Positions 7,603-15,883 of a DNA stretch of 64,000 nt are shown one piece after another; the first letter of the stretch is position 1, and each line of letters starts with the position of its first letter. This DNA is from Aneurinibacillus sp. REN35 (lineage in GTDB: Bacteria; Bacillota; Bacilli; Aneurinibacillales; Aneurinibacillaceae): contig NZ_JBFTXJ020000003.1 in NCBI RefSeq assembly GCF_041379945.2, positions 186,001 to 250,000 on the forward strand, read 5' to 3'. The position numbers and the translations under genes are program-made. The notes beneath the pieces are model-generated. The model was given only the letters and a program-made list of their open reading frames with translations, searched no databases and had not been told where the DNA came from.

Positions 7603-8039
7603 ATGGGAAGTTCTATCGTATAGGAGAAGTAGCGGCGCAAGCGCAAGTAAGCAAGCGTACGATTGACTATTATACTCATCTGGGGCTTTTGTGTGCGCGG
7701 CGTTCCGAAGCGAACTATCGTCTTTATCCAGAAGATACGTTAGAGCGCTTGAAGTTGATTGAATGCTGGAAGCGTCAGAAGCTTACGCTCGAAGAAATTA
7801 AGGAGCGGATCGGCCAATGGCAGCTAGGTGCCGGCGATCACACGGCGGTGGAAGTGGTTCAGCATGTTCAAGAGCTTCAAGATGATATGCGCAGGTTAGA
7901 GGAGCAAGTGCAGGAATTGACGCTGCGTTTAAAGACAATGGATGAGAAGCAGGCCAGGCTTATTGCACGCCAGCTTTCACTGCAAGGCAGTTCTCTTCTT
8001 CATACCCTTATGCTTTTGCTTGGAGATGCGCCGTTTTAA
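7603..8039 (+). pseudogene. MerR-family regulator with a frameshift at its start
   Basis: From 7608 a frame encodes KFYRIGEVAAQAQVSKRTID, then YYTHLGLL, the winged HTH of MerR proteins, followed by a coiled-coil dimerisation helix and a short C-terminus ending at 8039. That frame has no usable start before the stop at 7575. An ATG at 7603, with GGGAG seven bases upstream, is out of phase by one and meets TAG after six codons. One extra A in GGAAGTT (7606-7612) would give MGKFYRIGEVA. So this is either a one-base deletion in the genome or a sequence error. A TTG at 7689 would skip most of the HTH. Confidence 0.7.
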
Positions 8040-8107
8040 TCACATAAATTATGCAGACACTAATGTAACTTGCGGACAGCATATACTAAGGAGGTCATGA
8101 AGCCAAG

Positions 8108-8791
8108 ATGTTTTTTACATGGATAACGCCCTTGATTTTTTTAGCTTTTGGTCTAACCATTTGGGCACAATTCAAGGTGAAGGGGAATTTTAACAAATTT
8201 TCCGAGGTGCCTGCGCAGTCGGGAATGAGCGGGGCAGAAGTGGCACGGCGCATTCTTGATGATAACGGGCTGCACCAGGTGCCGATTGAGCCGGTTCCAG
8301 GTAAGTTAACCGATCACTATGATCCGGTTTCTAAAGTGGTACGCTTATCTGAACCTGTATATTATGGAAATTCGATTTCATCTATTTCCGTGGCTGCGCA
8401 TGAAGTCGGACACGCGATTCAACATAAAGAAGGCTACAGTATGCTGGTTTTGCGCCATCGCATGTTCCCGGCTGTCAATCTTACTTCGGGTATTGCGCCG
8501 TTCCTTTTAATAGCGGGCATCCTTTTTAAGATGACGAACCTGCTTTTGGTAGGCATTGTGTTCTTCGCTGTGGCGGTGGCATTCCAACTTGTTACATTGC
8601 CTGTTGAATTTAATGCAAGTTCACGTGCGAAGCGGTTGATGCTGGCAGAAGGTATGGTTGCAAGTACGGAAAAGCGCGGTGTAGACAAAGTATTAGGGGC
8701 TGCGGCTCTTACGTATGTAGCTTCTACGCTGGTAGCTGCTTTACAGCTGCTTGAGTATATTTGGATTTTTACATCAAGCAATGAAGATTAA
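8108..8791 (+). CDS. yugP: Membrane zinc metallopeptidase, YugP type
   Basis: 227 residues. An N-terminal transmembrane helix (about 1-18) is followed by a domain with HEVGH (VAAHEVGHAIQHKEGYS, about residues 98-110), the zinc-binding HExxH. Three further hydrophobic segments follow, and a final helix lies near the C-terminus. The segment LPVEFNASSRAKRL matches YugP-family proteins (neutral zinc metallopeptidase 2). AGGAGG precedes the ATG at 8108. It follows the MerR-like gene by 68 bases, a pairing that could reflect regulation. Substrate unknown. Confidence 0.9.
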   Translation: MFFTWITPLIFLAFGLTIWAQFKVKGNFNKFSEVPAQSGMSGAEVARRILDDNGLHQVPIEPVPGKLTDHYDPVSKVVRLSEPVYYGNSISSISVAAHEVGHAIQHKEGYSMLVLRHRMFPAVNLTSGIAPFLLIAGILFKMTNLLLVGIVFFAVAVAFQLVTLPVEFNASSRAKRLMLAEGMVASTEKRGVDKVLGAAALTYVASTLVAALQLLEYIWIFTSSNED

Positions 8792-8803
8792 TATAGGTGG
8801 TAA

Positions 8804-8832
8804 GGGCTGCGTGCAATGCTCGCAGCCCGTTT
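8804..8832 (+). terminator. Hairpin after yugP
   Basis: GGGCTGCG and CGCAGCCC form a perfect 8-bp stem. The T tract is weak (GTTTAT), so termination may be partial. Confidence 0.5.
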
Positions 8833-8946
8833 ATGAATAGCCTATTATGTGGTATAACTAATCTATATGAATAGATGTGCGAGTTTTCTATTTTTTGATG
8901 TGACAAAGGAGGTGTATCTGTCATTCTTATGAGTGACAGAAACTAG

Positions 8947-10326
8947 TTGAGTACTGACCCACTGTCTGCCTTACTTTATCTTACAGCTGTCTTTTTTCTG
9001 GTCTTATTAAATGGCTTTTTTGTGGCAGCGGAATTTGCAATTGTGAAAGTGCGGAGTACAAGAATTAACCAGCTTGTAATGGAAGGGAACAAGCGTGCCA
9101 ACCTGGCCAAGAATTTAACGGACAATCTGGATGCATACTTATCAGCAACACAGCTTGGCATTACACTTGCGTCCCTTGGTCTTGGATGGATCGGGGAGCC
9201 GGCGATTGCCGAGCTGCTCGGACCGCTGATGTATGCATTGCATGTACCAGAGACGCTTACTCATACCCTATCGTTCATTATCGCTTTTTCAATCATTACG
9301 TTTCTTCATATCGTACTCGGGGAATTGGCTCCGAAATCGATGGCGATTCAAAAGGCGGAGGGAACTGCGTTATGGACGGCAGGGCCGTTAATTTTCTTCT
9401 ATAAGGTTATGTACCCGTTCATTTGGGTATTAAACCGCGCCGCATTTTTCTTCCTGCGCTTTATCGGAATTCAACCCACAACGGATCACGATTCGGCACA
9501 TACAGAGGAAGAAATTCGAATTTTGATGCAGCAGAGCCATAAGAGCGGACTGATTGACCAGACTGAATTAACGCTGGTGGATAATGTGTTTGAATTCGCG
9601 GAGCGCAATGCCCGCGAAATTATGATTCCACGTACGGATATGGTGTGTGTATTCGAGGATGCTCCGTTTGAAGAAACGTTTAACATCGTGATGGAGGAGA
9701 TGCACACCCGCTATCCGGTAGCAGCAGGGGATAAGGACAATATTATCGGATTTGTTCATATCAAAGATATTTACCGGTTGTATATGGGCGAGAGTCAAAA
9801 TGATTTGAATTCTATTATCCGACCTGTAGAGCGTGTACCTGAATCAATTCATATTAGCGATTTGCTCAAACAAATGCAGCGGAATCGATCCCAGATGTCC
9901 ATAGTTATCGATGAATATGGCGGGACAGCGGGACTTGTAACGGTTGAAGATATTTTAGAGGAGATCGTTGGTGAAATCCAGGATGAATTCGATGAAGAGC
10001 GTCCGCATATTGAGCAGAAGGCTGAAACTTCGTATTCAGTGGATGGGCGTCTCTTGATTGAAGATGTGAATGATCGCTTTGGTTTAGATATTAATTCTGA
10101 TGACTACGATACGATCGGCGGATGGGTATTCTCCCAGGTTGAATTCCCGCCACAGGTAGGTCAGGTCGTATATGCAAATGGATACGAATTCAAAGTCATT
10201 GAAGTTGACCATTTGCGTATCGTGCGTCTGATGCTGCGTAAGCTGGACAAAACAGAGCTTGAGAATGTGGCGGAGAATGCGGAAAAAAGCGGAGAAGAGA
10301 TCTATGTAAGTGAAGTGAAGGAATAA
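8947..10326 (+). CDS. CNNM/CorC (HlyC) family transporter-associated protein
   Basis: 459 residues from TTG 8947. The DUF21/CNNM membrane domain has four hydrophobic helices (about 8-30, 65-85, 100-125, 140-160) with the ELAPKSMAI motif. Two CBS domains (about 215-340) and a CorC_HlyC C-terminal domain (about 355-435) follow. The family is linked to magnesium/cobalt efflux. The start is odd: the frame is open from ATG 8929 except for one TAG at 8944, directly before the TTG. The good AAGGAGGTG at 8905-8913 is far from the TTG. It also fits a six-codon leader GTG 8912 that ends TGA at about 8930. Confidence 0.9.
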   Translation: MSTDPLSALLYLTAVFFLVLLNGFFVAAEFAIVKVRSTRINQLVMEGNKRANLAKNLTDNLDAYLSATQLGITLASLGLGWIGEPAIAELLGPLMYALHVPETLTHTLSFIIAFSIITFLHIVLGELAPKSMAIQKAEGTALWTAGPLIFFYKVMYPFIWVLNRAAFFFLRFIGIQPTTDHDSAHTEEEIRILMQQSHKSGLIDQTELTLVDNVFEFAERNAREIMIPRTDMVCVFEDAPFEETFNIVMEEMHTRYPVAAGDKDNIIGFVHIKDIYRLYMGESQNDLNSIIRPVERVPESIHISDLLKQMQRNRSQMSIVIDEYGGTAGLVTVEDILEEIVGEIQDEFDEERPHIEQKAETSYSVDGRLLIEDVNDRFGLDINSDDYDTIGGWVFSQVEFPPQVGQVVYANGYEFKVIEVDHLRIVRLMLRKLDKTELENVAENAEKSGEEIYVSEVKE

Positions 10327-10331
10327 GGAAG

Positions 10332-10357
10332 GGCCGCTTATAAAAGCGGCCTTTTTT
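10332..10357 (+). terminator. Terminator after the CNNM gene
   Basis: GGCCGCTT-ATAA-AAGCGGCC followed by TTTTTT, five bases past the stop. Confidence 0.9.
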
Positions 10358-10371
10358 CTGTAAAGATAGAT

Positions 10372-11043
10372 TTAACTGTGCTGCTCTGCCTTTTTTCCGG
10401 ACTGCTTTTTTGAGAAGCGGAAGAAGAACCAAGAGAATCCCTTTTTCTTTTTTTCTTCTTGTTTTTGCATGGCACCGATCATTTGAATCTCAAAATTCAT
10501 TTTGCGCATCTCAAGCCGCAGGTTCTCCTGCCTTTTTTCCATTTCCTCCATTTTTCTAAGGATTTCTTTATAATATTGTGTAAGCATTAAATCTTCCGGA
10601 AGTGCTTGCTGCTGGTTTGCGGCCGCTGCTTCCGATGCGTGTCCTAGCTCATGTACGATTTCAAATAGCTGTTGGCTTATGTGTCGTTCCATCTCGTTCA
10701 TTCGTTCGTATAAGTAATAAGTGGTGTTGGATTCGGATTTTGGAGGAGCATCGTCCACCGATAGATCATAATCAATGTCAAGCTCCTTTTTTTCGGGGAG
10801 TATTTTTTCAAGTAGGAGCAGATCTTCTACTTCCTTGAGCGTCTGCACACCTGAGTCTTTAACCCGCTTGATTTCGATGAGTAGATTAAATGCTTGCTCG
10901 CTTAAGAGGAAGTGTCCTTGGCTATTTTTTTGCAGCACCATATAAGGACTAAATGTATCGATCCAATTACGGACAGTCCGTACACTTACATCGAGCTTGC
11001 CGGCCACATCTTTTGACGCCATCCATGTGCTATTGCTTTGCAT
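10372..11043 (-). CDS. MerR-type HTH and coiled-coil protein (RacA-like layout)
   Basis: 223 residues from ATG 11043, chosen because GAGGAGG lies 9 bases before it. Residues about 8-60 read MASKDVAGKLDVSVRTVRNW, a MerR-like helix-turn-helix. An acidic linker follows, then a long charged coiled coil (about 120-205) and a basic tail with FSWFFFRFSKK. Such HTH plus coiled-coil proteins include RacA, which anchors the chromosome origin at sporulation, and DUF3967 proteins of unknown role. The hydrophobic-basic tail could touch the membrane. There is no effector domain, so a structural DNA-binding role is as likely as a classical regulator. Confidence 0.6.
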   Translation of the reverse strand: MQSNSTWMASKDVAGKLDVSVRTVRNWIDTFSPYMVLQKNSQGHFLLSEQAFNLLIEIKRVKDSGVQTLKEVEDLLLLEKILPEKKELDIDYDLSVDDAPPKSESNTTYYLYERMNEMERHISQQLFEIVHELGHASEAAAANQQQALPEDLMLTQYYKEILRKMEEMEKRQENLRLEMRKMNFEIQMIGAMQKQEEKKKKGFSWFFFRFSKKQSGKKAEQHS

Positions 11044-11224
11044 TATATTCATCCTCCTCATCCTCACGTCCTTTACGTAAAGAATACGGCATAAATGAAA
11101 AAGTTCCTACCCACTCGACAAAGGTTATCAAAAGAAGTGTCGTTTCGCTTTTTTCGACAAAAAAGCATAAAAAATATAGAGTCAGATATACTATGGATAC
11201 TTTGACAGGAAGGATGGGAGACGT

Positions 11225-11428
11225 ATGGCTTTCATGCGAGGCAAACAGCAAGTGGAAGAGGTTCCGCTGTTCGAAGTAAATATATGGCGATGCGAAAATG
11301 AGGGATGTAAGGGATGGATGCGGCAGGATTATTCCTTTGCGATGCAGCCTGCCTGTCCGTTTTGCCAATCGGGTATGGTTGAGGAGATGCGCATGCTACC
11401 GCAGCTATCCCATTATATCGGTTCATAA
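11225..11428 (+). CDS. ydjO: Cold-inducible protein YdjO family
   Basis: 67 residues. The pattern W-x-C-x4-C-x-GWMR followed by CPFCQSGM (C-x2-C) and a final R-x-LPQL is that of YdjO proteins, small zinc-ribbon proteins first noted as cold-induced in Bacillus. It has a moderate ribosome site (GGGAG, 11216-11220). It is a single gene with its own terminator. Function beyond cold induction is not known to me. Confidence 0.8.
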   Translation: MAFMRGKQQVEEVPLFEVNIWRCENEGCKGWMRQDYSFAMQPACPFCQSGMVEEMRMLPQLSHYIGS

Positions 11429-11441
11429 TGATGATCAATAC

Positions 11442-12101
11442 TTACAAGGGCTTCTGTATATGCAGAAGCCCTTTTTCAATGGCATACTGCACCAATTCTG
11501 CACGTGAAGATAGGGCGAGTTTCTTCATCAGGCTTGCCTTATGATTTTCCACCGTTTTTACACTGATGAATAATCGATCCGATATTTCTTTATTCGTATA
11601 ACCCATAGCGGTAAGACGGAGCACTTCTTCTTCGCGTGCTGTCAGCGGCGTTCTTCTTTCTTCTTCTTTAAGTTCATACAGTAAACGGCTAATGGTATGT
11701 TCACCAAAGCTTCTATCATAATATTGTTTGCCCTCTGCAAGAGAGCGTACAGCCGCAAGAAGCTGATTCGTATCTGTTTGCTTTAGTACAAGACCGCGCA
11801 CGCCAAGCCGCAAAGCCTCTTTCACATATACTTCATCGTCATGCATCGTAAGAATAAGCACCGGTATGTCAGGAAAGGAGAGGTGGATTTCCTGTAAGGT
11901 AGTAAACCCGTCCATCCCCTTAGGCATCGATAGATCGGTAATCACTACATCAGGGCGGATGGTATGCAGGAGCTGTAGTCCTTCTGTACCTTCGGCTGCT
12001 TCTCCTATAACGAGCATATCCGGCTGGTTGTTTAAGAATAAAGTAAGTCCTGAACGAACAATAACATGGTCTTCAATTAATAAAATCGTAACTTTTTTCA
12101 C
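11442..12101 (-). CDS. NarL/FixJ-type response regulator
   Basis: 219 residues from GTG 12101 (GAGGGGAG upstream); an ATG at 12125 is possible but has no ribosome site. The receiver domain (about 1-120) has the acidic pair IEDH, the phospho-acceptor Asp in VVITDLSMPKGMDG (about residue 55) and the lysine of VLKQTD. The C-terminal LuxR HTH (about 150-215) has LTAREEEVLRLTAMGYTNKE and ISVKTVENH. It overlaps the 3' end of the sensor kinase gene by 29 bases, so the two are coexpressed. It is the transcriptional output of that kinase; targets unknown. Confidence 0.9.
   Translation of the reverse strand: MKKVTILLIEDHVIVRSGLTLFLNNQPDMLVIGEAAEGTEGLQLLHTIRPDVVITDLSMPKGMDGFTTLQEIHLSFPDIPVLILTMHDDEVYVKEALRLGVRGLVLKQTDTNQLLAAVRSLAEGKQYYDRSFGEHTISRLLYELKEEERRTPLTAREEEVLRLTAMGYTNKEISDRLFISVKTVENHKASLMKKLALSSRAELVQYAIEKGLLHIQKPL
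11446..11475 (+). terminator. Terminator of ydjO, overlapping the response regulator 3' end
   Basis: AAGGGCTTCTG-TATATG-CAGAAGCCCTT with a T tract. The hairpin also encodes the last codons of the convergent response regulator gene. Confidence 0.75.
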
Positions 12102-13122
12102 CGGTGTGCTCCCCTCTTTCCGCATATGGTATGGTAACCTGAACGGTTGTTCCGCTTTGTGGAGCGGTATGGATGTCTACGCGTCCTTCAAGCAGGCGGG
12201 CTCGTTCTGCTATATGTCTTAAGCCAAGCCCTTCGCTTTGTTTGTGGACGTGAGAGAGGTCAAATCCGATCCCGTCATCGCACACAGTGAGTCGCAGATC
12301 ATCTGTCGCATTCATCTGTTCGAGATAGATCGAAACTGTCGCAGCTCCTGCATGCTTTGCTGCGTTGGAGAGAGTTTCTTGTAGTATGCGATATATGTTT
12401 AATTCTGTAGAAGAAGATAAGTGCAATTCGGCAGGCAGATGATAATGAATGGTGACAGTTAGCGGGAAATGCATTTCTACCTGACGAGCTAGAGATAGCA
12501 AAGCGGCCTTGAGTCCGAGAATATCGAGTGCAGGCGGTCTAAGTGCTACAGATAGGCGCTTCACCTCTTTCATTGTTGTCTGAAGCGTAGCGGTAATGTT
12601 ATCAAGAAGATCCACCTTATGTTCCCCTATGTCCTGACGTAGAAGCCCAAGCGCCATGGAGATACTATATAATGATTGACCGATGCCGTCATGCAGCTCT
12701 TGAGCCAATCGCTTGCGTTCTGCCTCCTGTGCCTCGATTGTTTGACGGGCCATTAATTTGGCCATTTGCAGCTCTTCTTCTTTTCTCTTCTGTGAGAGGT
12801 CGCGCAGCATGAGTACGATCTGTCTATCGGTATCGTTTTCTGAAGGCAGATGCGCGGTGCTGAATGAAACAGGAATGGTTTCTCCCTGTAACGTGGGCAT
12901 GTCCGATTCAAAGTAGGTTGGTGCGTTCTTGCCCGTCATGAGACAGCGTTCTTCACCGGGGACAAGCTTTCGTTTCTGGCAGTATACGCAATACGGCACT
13001 GTCTGCCCGATTGTCCATCCGGTCATCTTGGAAGCAGCCGGATTCATCTCCAATATCTTGCGTTTAGCATCCATGATTAGTACGCCATCCGTTAGCGTCT
13101 GGAATAGCGTATGCTCTAGCAT
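12073..13122 (-). CDS. PAS sensor histidine kinase with NreB-like cysteine pattern
   Basis: 349 residues from ATG 13122 (TGAGGA six bases upstream). A PAS domain (about 5-115) contains Cys-x2-Cys-x11-Cys (CVYC...CLMT, about residues 45-62). A HisKA_3 dimerisation helix with ELHDGIGQSLYSIS carries the phospho-His at about 150, and a HATPase_c domain with CDDGIGFD and GLGLRHIAERARLL ends the protein. There are no transmembrane helices, so it is cytoplasmic. NreB senses oxygen through a [4Fe-4S] cluster held by C-x2-C-x11-C-x2-C; here the fourth position is Thr. An oxygen or redox signal is therefore plausible but not shown. Confidence 0.9.
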   Translation of the reverse strand: MLEHTLFQTLTDGVLIMDAKRKILEMNPAASKMTGWTIGQTVPYCVYCQKRKLVPGEERCLMTGKNAPTYFESDMPTLQGETIPVSFSTAHLPSENDTDRQIVLMLRDLSQKRKEEELQMAKLMARQTIEAQEAERKRLAQELHDGIGQSLYSISMALGLLRQDIGEHKVDLLDNITATLQTTMKEVKRLSVALRPPALDILGLKAALLSLARQVEMHFPLTVTIHYHLPAELHLSSSTELNIYRILQETLSNAAKHAGAATVSIYLEQMNATDDLRLTVCDDGIGFDLSHVHKQSEGLGLRHIAERARLLEGRVDIHTAPQSGTTVQVTIPYAERGEHTGEKSYDFIN

Positions 13123-13294
13123 GATCATTCCTCATTTCTTCTTAGCTTTGAGTCCACTGTACCATAAAAAGTGAACCTTTCATGAAATTATTCCTAAATT
13201 TTTCTGTGTTTTTTGCTATTGTCATATTGCTAGAATTAGGAAATAAGTTATATAGTTAAAAGGTCAGAATTCGACAATAAGGGGGAATACTGCT

Positions 13295-15271
13295 GTGAAG
13301 TCACTGAGAGGCAAGCTGCTGTGGATGGTGCTGCCGATTCTGATTGTGTCGCTTTCGACAATTGCTTGGATCAACCATTCAAAAGCAACGGAATTTCTCG
13401 AACAGAATTTTAATGAGAAGGCTGAGTTGCAAATCAGTAATTTAAAGAAGGAGCTTGGTACTTGGATTGCTGTGCGTGAGAGCGTGCTGAATACAATTGC
13501 GCAAGCTGATATCTTAAAGGAACGACCGTTAGAAGAAGCAATACCGTATTTAAAGAATCAACTGCAAGTGAATCAGGAGTTCGATTATTTTTTTGTTGGG
13601 GATGAGAAGGGAAATACGATTACGACTGATGGAAACCGGACGAATGTAGCAGATCGTCCATACTTCAAAAAAGCGATGAGTGGTATGACGGCGGTCTCTG
13701 ATGTGATGATAGCAAAGACGACCGGCAAAAAAATCATCGTATTTGCTATTCCGCTAGAAACAAAAAGCGGAGAGAGAAAAGGCGTGCTGGCTGGAGTTAT
13801 TACAGCAGATTATATTACCAGTGTGATCGCTTCGGATGTGAAGCTTGGCAAAACGGGCTACGCGTTTATGACGCAAAAAGACGGAATGATTATTGCGCAT
13901 CCGAATAAAGACAAAATCCTTAAAGAAAATGTACTTAAAAATGGAAACAACGATCTAACATATCTTATTCGAGAATCACAGACAGGCAAAACAGGCTCAC
14001 ATCGCTACAATTACGAAGGAACAGAAAAACTAGGCTATTATACATTCATTCCACGGACAAGCTGGTCGCTTGTTATTACAGCTCCGGCAGCGGAGGCCAC
14101 AGAACAGCTTTCGTATCTGGCTAAAATTTCGCTGGCAACGGTGGTCGGTGTCCTTATCTTTACGTGTATTCTTCTTATTCTGTTTGCCTCACGTTTTGTG
14201 CGGCCGATTCGTAGGTTAAGCCATCTGACCTCTGAATTGGCAGAGGGAAATCTAACGGTACGTGCCAATGTAAACAGCGAAGATGAAGTAGGCGCATTGA
14301 GTCAGAATTTCGACAAAATGATTGATAATATTTGCGAGATTGTGGAGACGATGAAAAAAACGTCTGCACATCTTGAGCAGTCGTCACAGAACATGACCAT
14401 ATCAAGCGAAGAGACGAAGCGTGCATCCGAAGAGGTGGCCGTTACGATTCAGGATTTGGCTGCCGGCTCGTCTACTATTGCTGATTCTGTCAGTGAAGTG
14501 ACAGGAGAGATGGGAACGATGAAGCGTACCATCGACAGCATCTCACAAGAGACATCGCATATGGTTGCGTCGTTTATGAGAATGTCGAATCTCTCTCAAG
14601 AAGGGCTTGAAGCATCGGGACAGGCAGTAAGCAGAATCCAAGAGGTAGACGAGCGAATTTATGAGTCAGCGCAAATGATGCAAGGACTTGAAGAGAAGTC
14701 CAATGCGGTTGGCGGCATTGTTACATTGATCGCAAGCATTGCAGAGCAGACGAATTTATTAGCACTTAATGCAAGCATTGAAGCCGCCCGTGCAGGTGAA
14801 CACGGCAAGGGCTTTGCCGTAGTGGCAGGCGAAGTGCGTAAGCTAGCCGAGCAGACCAATCGGGCCACCGCTCAGATTCAGACGCTTATTATCGATACGC
14901 AGAAAGAGGCGAATCGTGCCTCCCACTCTATTAGCAGCGGCGTAGCTACGGTACAGGAAGGCAGAGCTATGGTTGAGAAAACCGGCGCGTACTTCTCTGA
15001 AATGGTTGCCATGATTAAAGAGGTGACTCAATTGACGGAGGCGATTGCGCGTGAGATCAATCAGGTAGAACGCAATACTGTCACCGTAGCGGAGTCGATG
15101 GAGAGCATCGCGGCTATTACGGAAGAAGCCTCTGCCAGCACGGAGCAGGTAAGTGCATCAAGCCAGCAACAGGCTGCATCCGCACAGGAGATTCTTAATG
15201 ACAGCCATCAATTAAAGGAGTTGTCCATTCAACTCCAGGAGGTTGTCAACCGTTTTCGTACGGATCAGTAA
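13295..15271 (+). CDS. Methyl-accepting chemotaxis protein with Cache sensor
   Basis: 658 residues from GTG 13295 (AAGGGGG upstream). Transmembrane helix 1 (about 8-28) and helix 2 (about 276-298) enclose a double Cache domain containing [20 protein letters not shown] and [20 protein letters not shown], the usual small-molecule binding fold. A HAMP domain (about 298-350) and the cytoplasmic signalling coil follow, with the hairpin [20 protein letters not shown] near 481-500. It is a single-gene unit with a terminator. The ligand is unknown; Cache receptors often bind amino acids or organic acids. Confidence 0.95.
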   Translation: MKSLRGKLLWMVLPILIVSLSTIAWINHSKATEFLEQNFNEKAELQISNLKKELGTWIAVRESVLNTIAQADILKERPLEEAIPYLKNQLQVNQEFDYFFVGDEKGNTITTDGNRTNVADRPYFKKAMSGMTAVSDVMIAKTTGKKIIVFAIPLETKSGERKGVLAGVITADYITSVIASDVKLGKTGYAFMTQKDGMIIAHPNKDKILKENVLKNGNNDLTYLIRESQTGKTGSHRYNYEGTEKLGYYTFIPRTSWSLVITAPAAEATEQLSYLAKISLATVVGVLIFTCILLILFASRFVRPIRRLSHLTSELAEGNLTVRANVNSEDEVGALSQNFDKMIDNICEIVETMKKTSAHLEQSSQNMTISSEETKRASEEVAVTIQDLAAGSSTIADSVSEVTGEMGTMKRTIDSISQETSHMVASFMRMSNLSQEGLEASGQAVSRIQEVDERIYESAQMMQGLEEKSNAVGGIVTLIASIAEQTNLLALNASIEAARAGEHGKGFAVVAGEVRKLAEQTNRATAQIQTLIIDTQKEANRASHSISSGVATVQEGRAMVEKTGAYFSEMVAMIKEVTQLTEAIAREINQVERNTVTVAESMESIAAITEEASASTEQVSASSQQQAASAQEILNDSHQLKELSIQLQEVVNRFRTDQ

Positions 15272-15320
15272 GACAAAAAGCCCCGTGGTCAATGCAATTT
15301 TGGCAGACGGGGCTTTTGTC
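15272..15320 (+). terminator. Terminator after the Cache chemoreceptor
   Basis: ACAAAAAGCCCCGT pairs with ACGGGGCTTTTGT across a loop of about 20 bases, directly after the stop. Confidence 0.8.
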
Positions 15321-15393
15321 TGTTGTTGCAAGCCCGAATAACCTGTAGTACGATACCATTATTGGTATATAAGAAAAGGAGAGAAGCAACAAT

Positions 15394-15774
15394 ATGGATT
15401 GGTTAGCTGTAGCATTACTGGGACTTTTGCTCGTATTCATTATCTATCGTATGCTGCCGCCCCGCGGTGTGAAAAGCGTATCGGTAGATGAACTCCAAGA
15501 GGCGATGAAGGAGCCGAAGGGCAAGCAGATCATCGATGTGCGTGAGTCGAATGAGTATCGTGGCGGCCATATCCAGGGTGCGCGCAACATTCCGCTTGGT
15601 CAGGTAAAGGTAGCTGCTACTGGTATTCCGAAAGACAAGGACACATACCTTGTCTGCGAAAGCGGATTTCGCAGCTCTCAGGCCGCACGCATTCTGAAAA
15701 AAGAAGGATTTAAAAATCTATACAATGTATCCGGCGGCATGAAACGTTGGAAGGGCAGAATCGTCCGGAAATAA
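15394..15774 (+). CDS. Membrane-anchored rhodanese-like protein
   Basis: 126 residues. One N-terminal transmembrane helix (about 3-20) is followed by a single rhodanese domain (about 28-122) with IIDVRESNEYRGGHIQGARN and the active-site loop VCESGFRSSQA, whose Cys88 would carry the persulfide. The domain faces the cytoplasm if the N-terminus is outside. It resembles YqhL-type proteins of Bacillus. It has an AAAAGGAGAG ribosome site and its own terminator. Sulfur transfer is the family activity; the partner is not known. Confidence 0.9.
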   Translation: MDWLAVALLGLLLVFIIYRMLPPRGVKSVSVDELQEAMKEPKGKQIIDVRESNEYRGGHIQGARNIPLGQVKVAATGIPKDKDTYLVCESGFRSSQAARILKKEGFKNLYNVSGGMKRWKGRIVRK

Positions 15775-15778
15775 GCGG

Positions 15779-15827
15779 AAAAAAAGAGAAGGAGCAAAGC
15801 TGATGGCTTGCTTGCCTTCTCTTTTTT
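15779..15827 (+). terminator. Terminator after the rhodanese gene
   Basis: AAAAAGAGAAGG and CCTTCTCTTTTT form the stem, with a short inner pairing AGCAAAGC/GCTTGCT in the loop. Confidence 0.8.
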
Positions 15828-15883
15828 GTTTCGTATGGAAAACCCTTCTTCCTTCCATACTACATAAGGAAGGAGTTGATCGG

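Noticed and set aside
13185-13220. TAAA and GCTATTGT spaced like a sigma-D promoter before the Cache chemoreceptor.
   Set aside because: The -10 matches only about half of GCCGATAT; not better than chance in AT-rich DNA.
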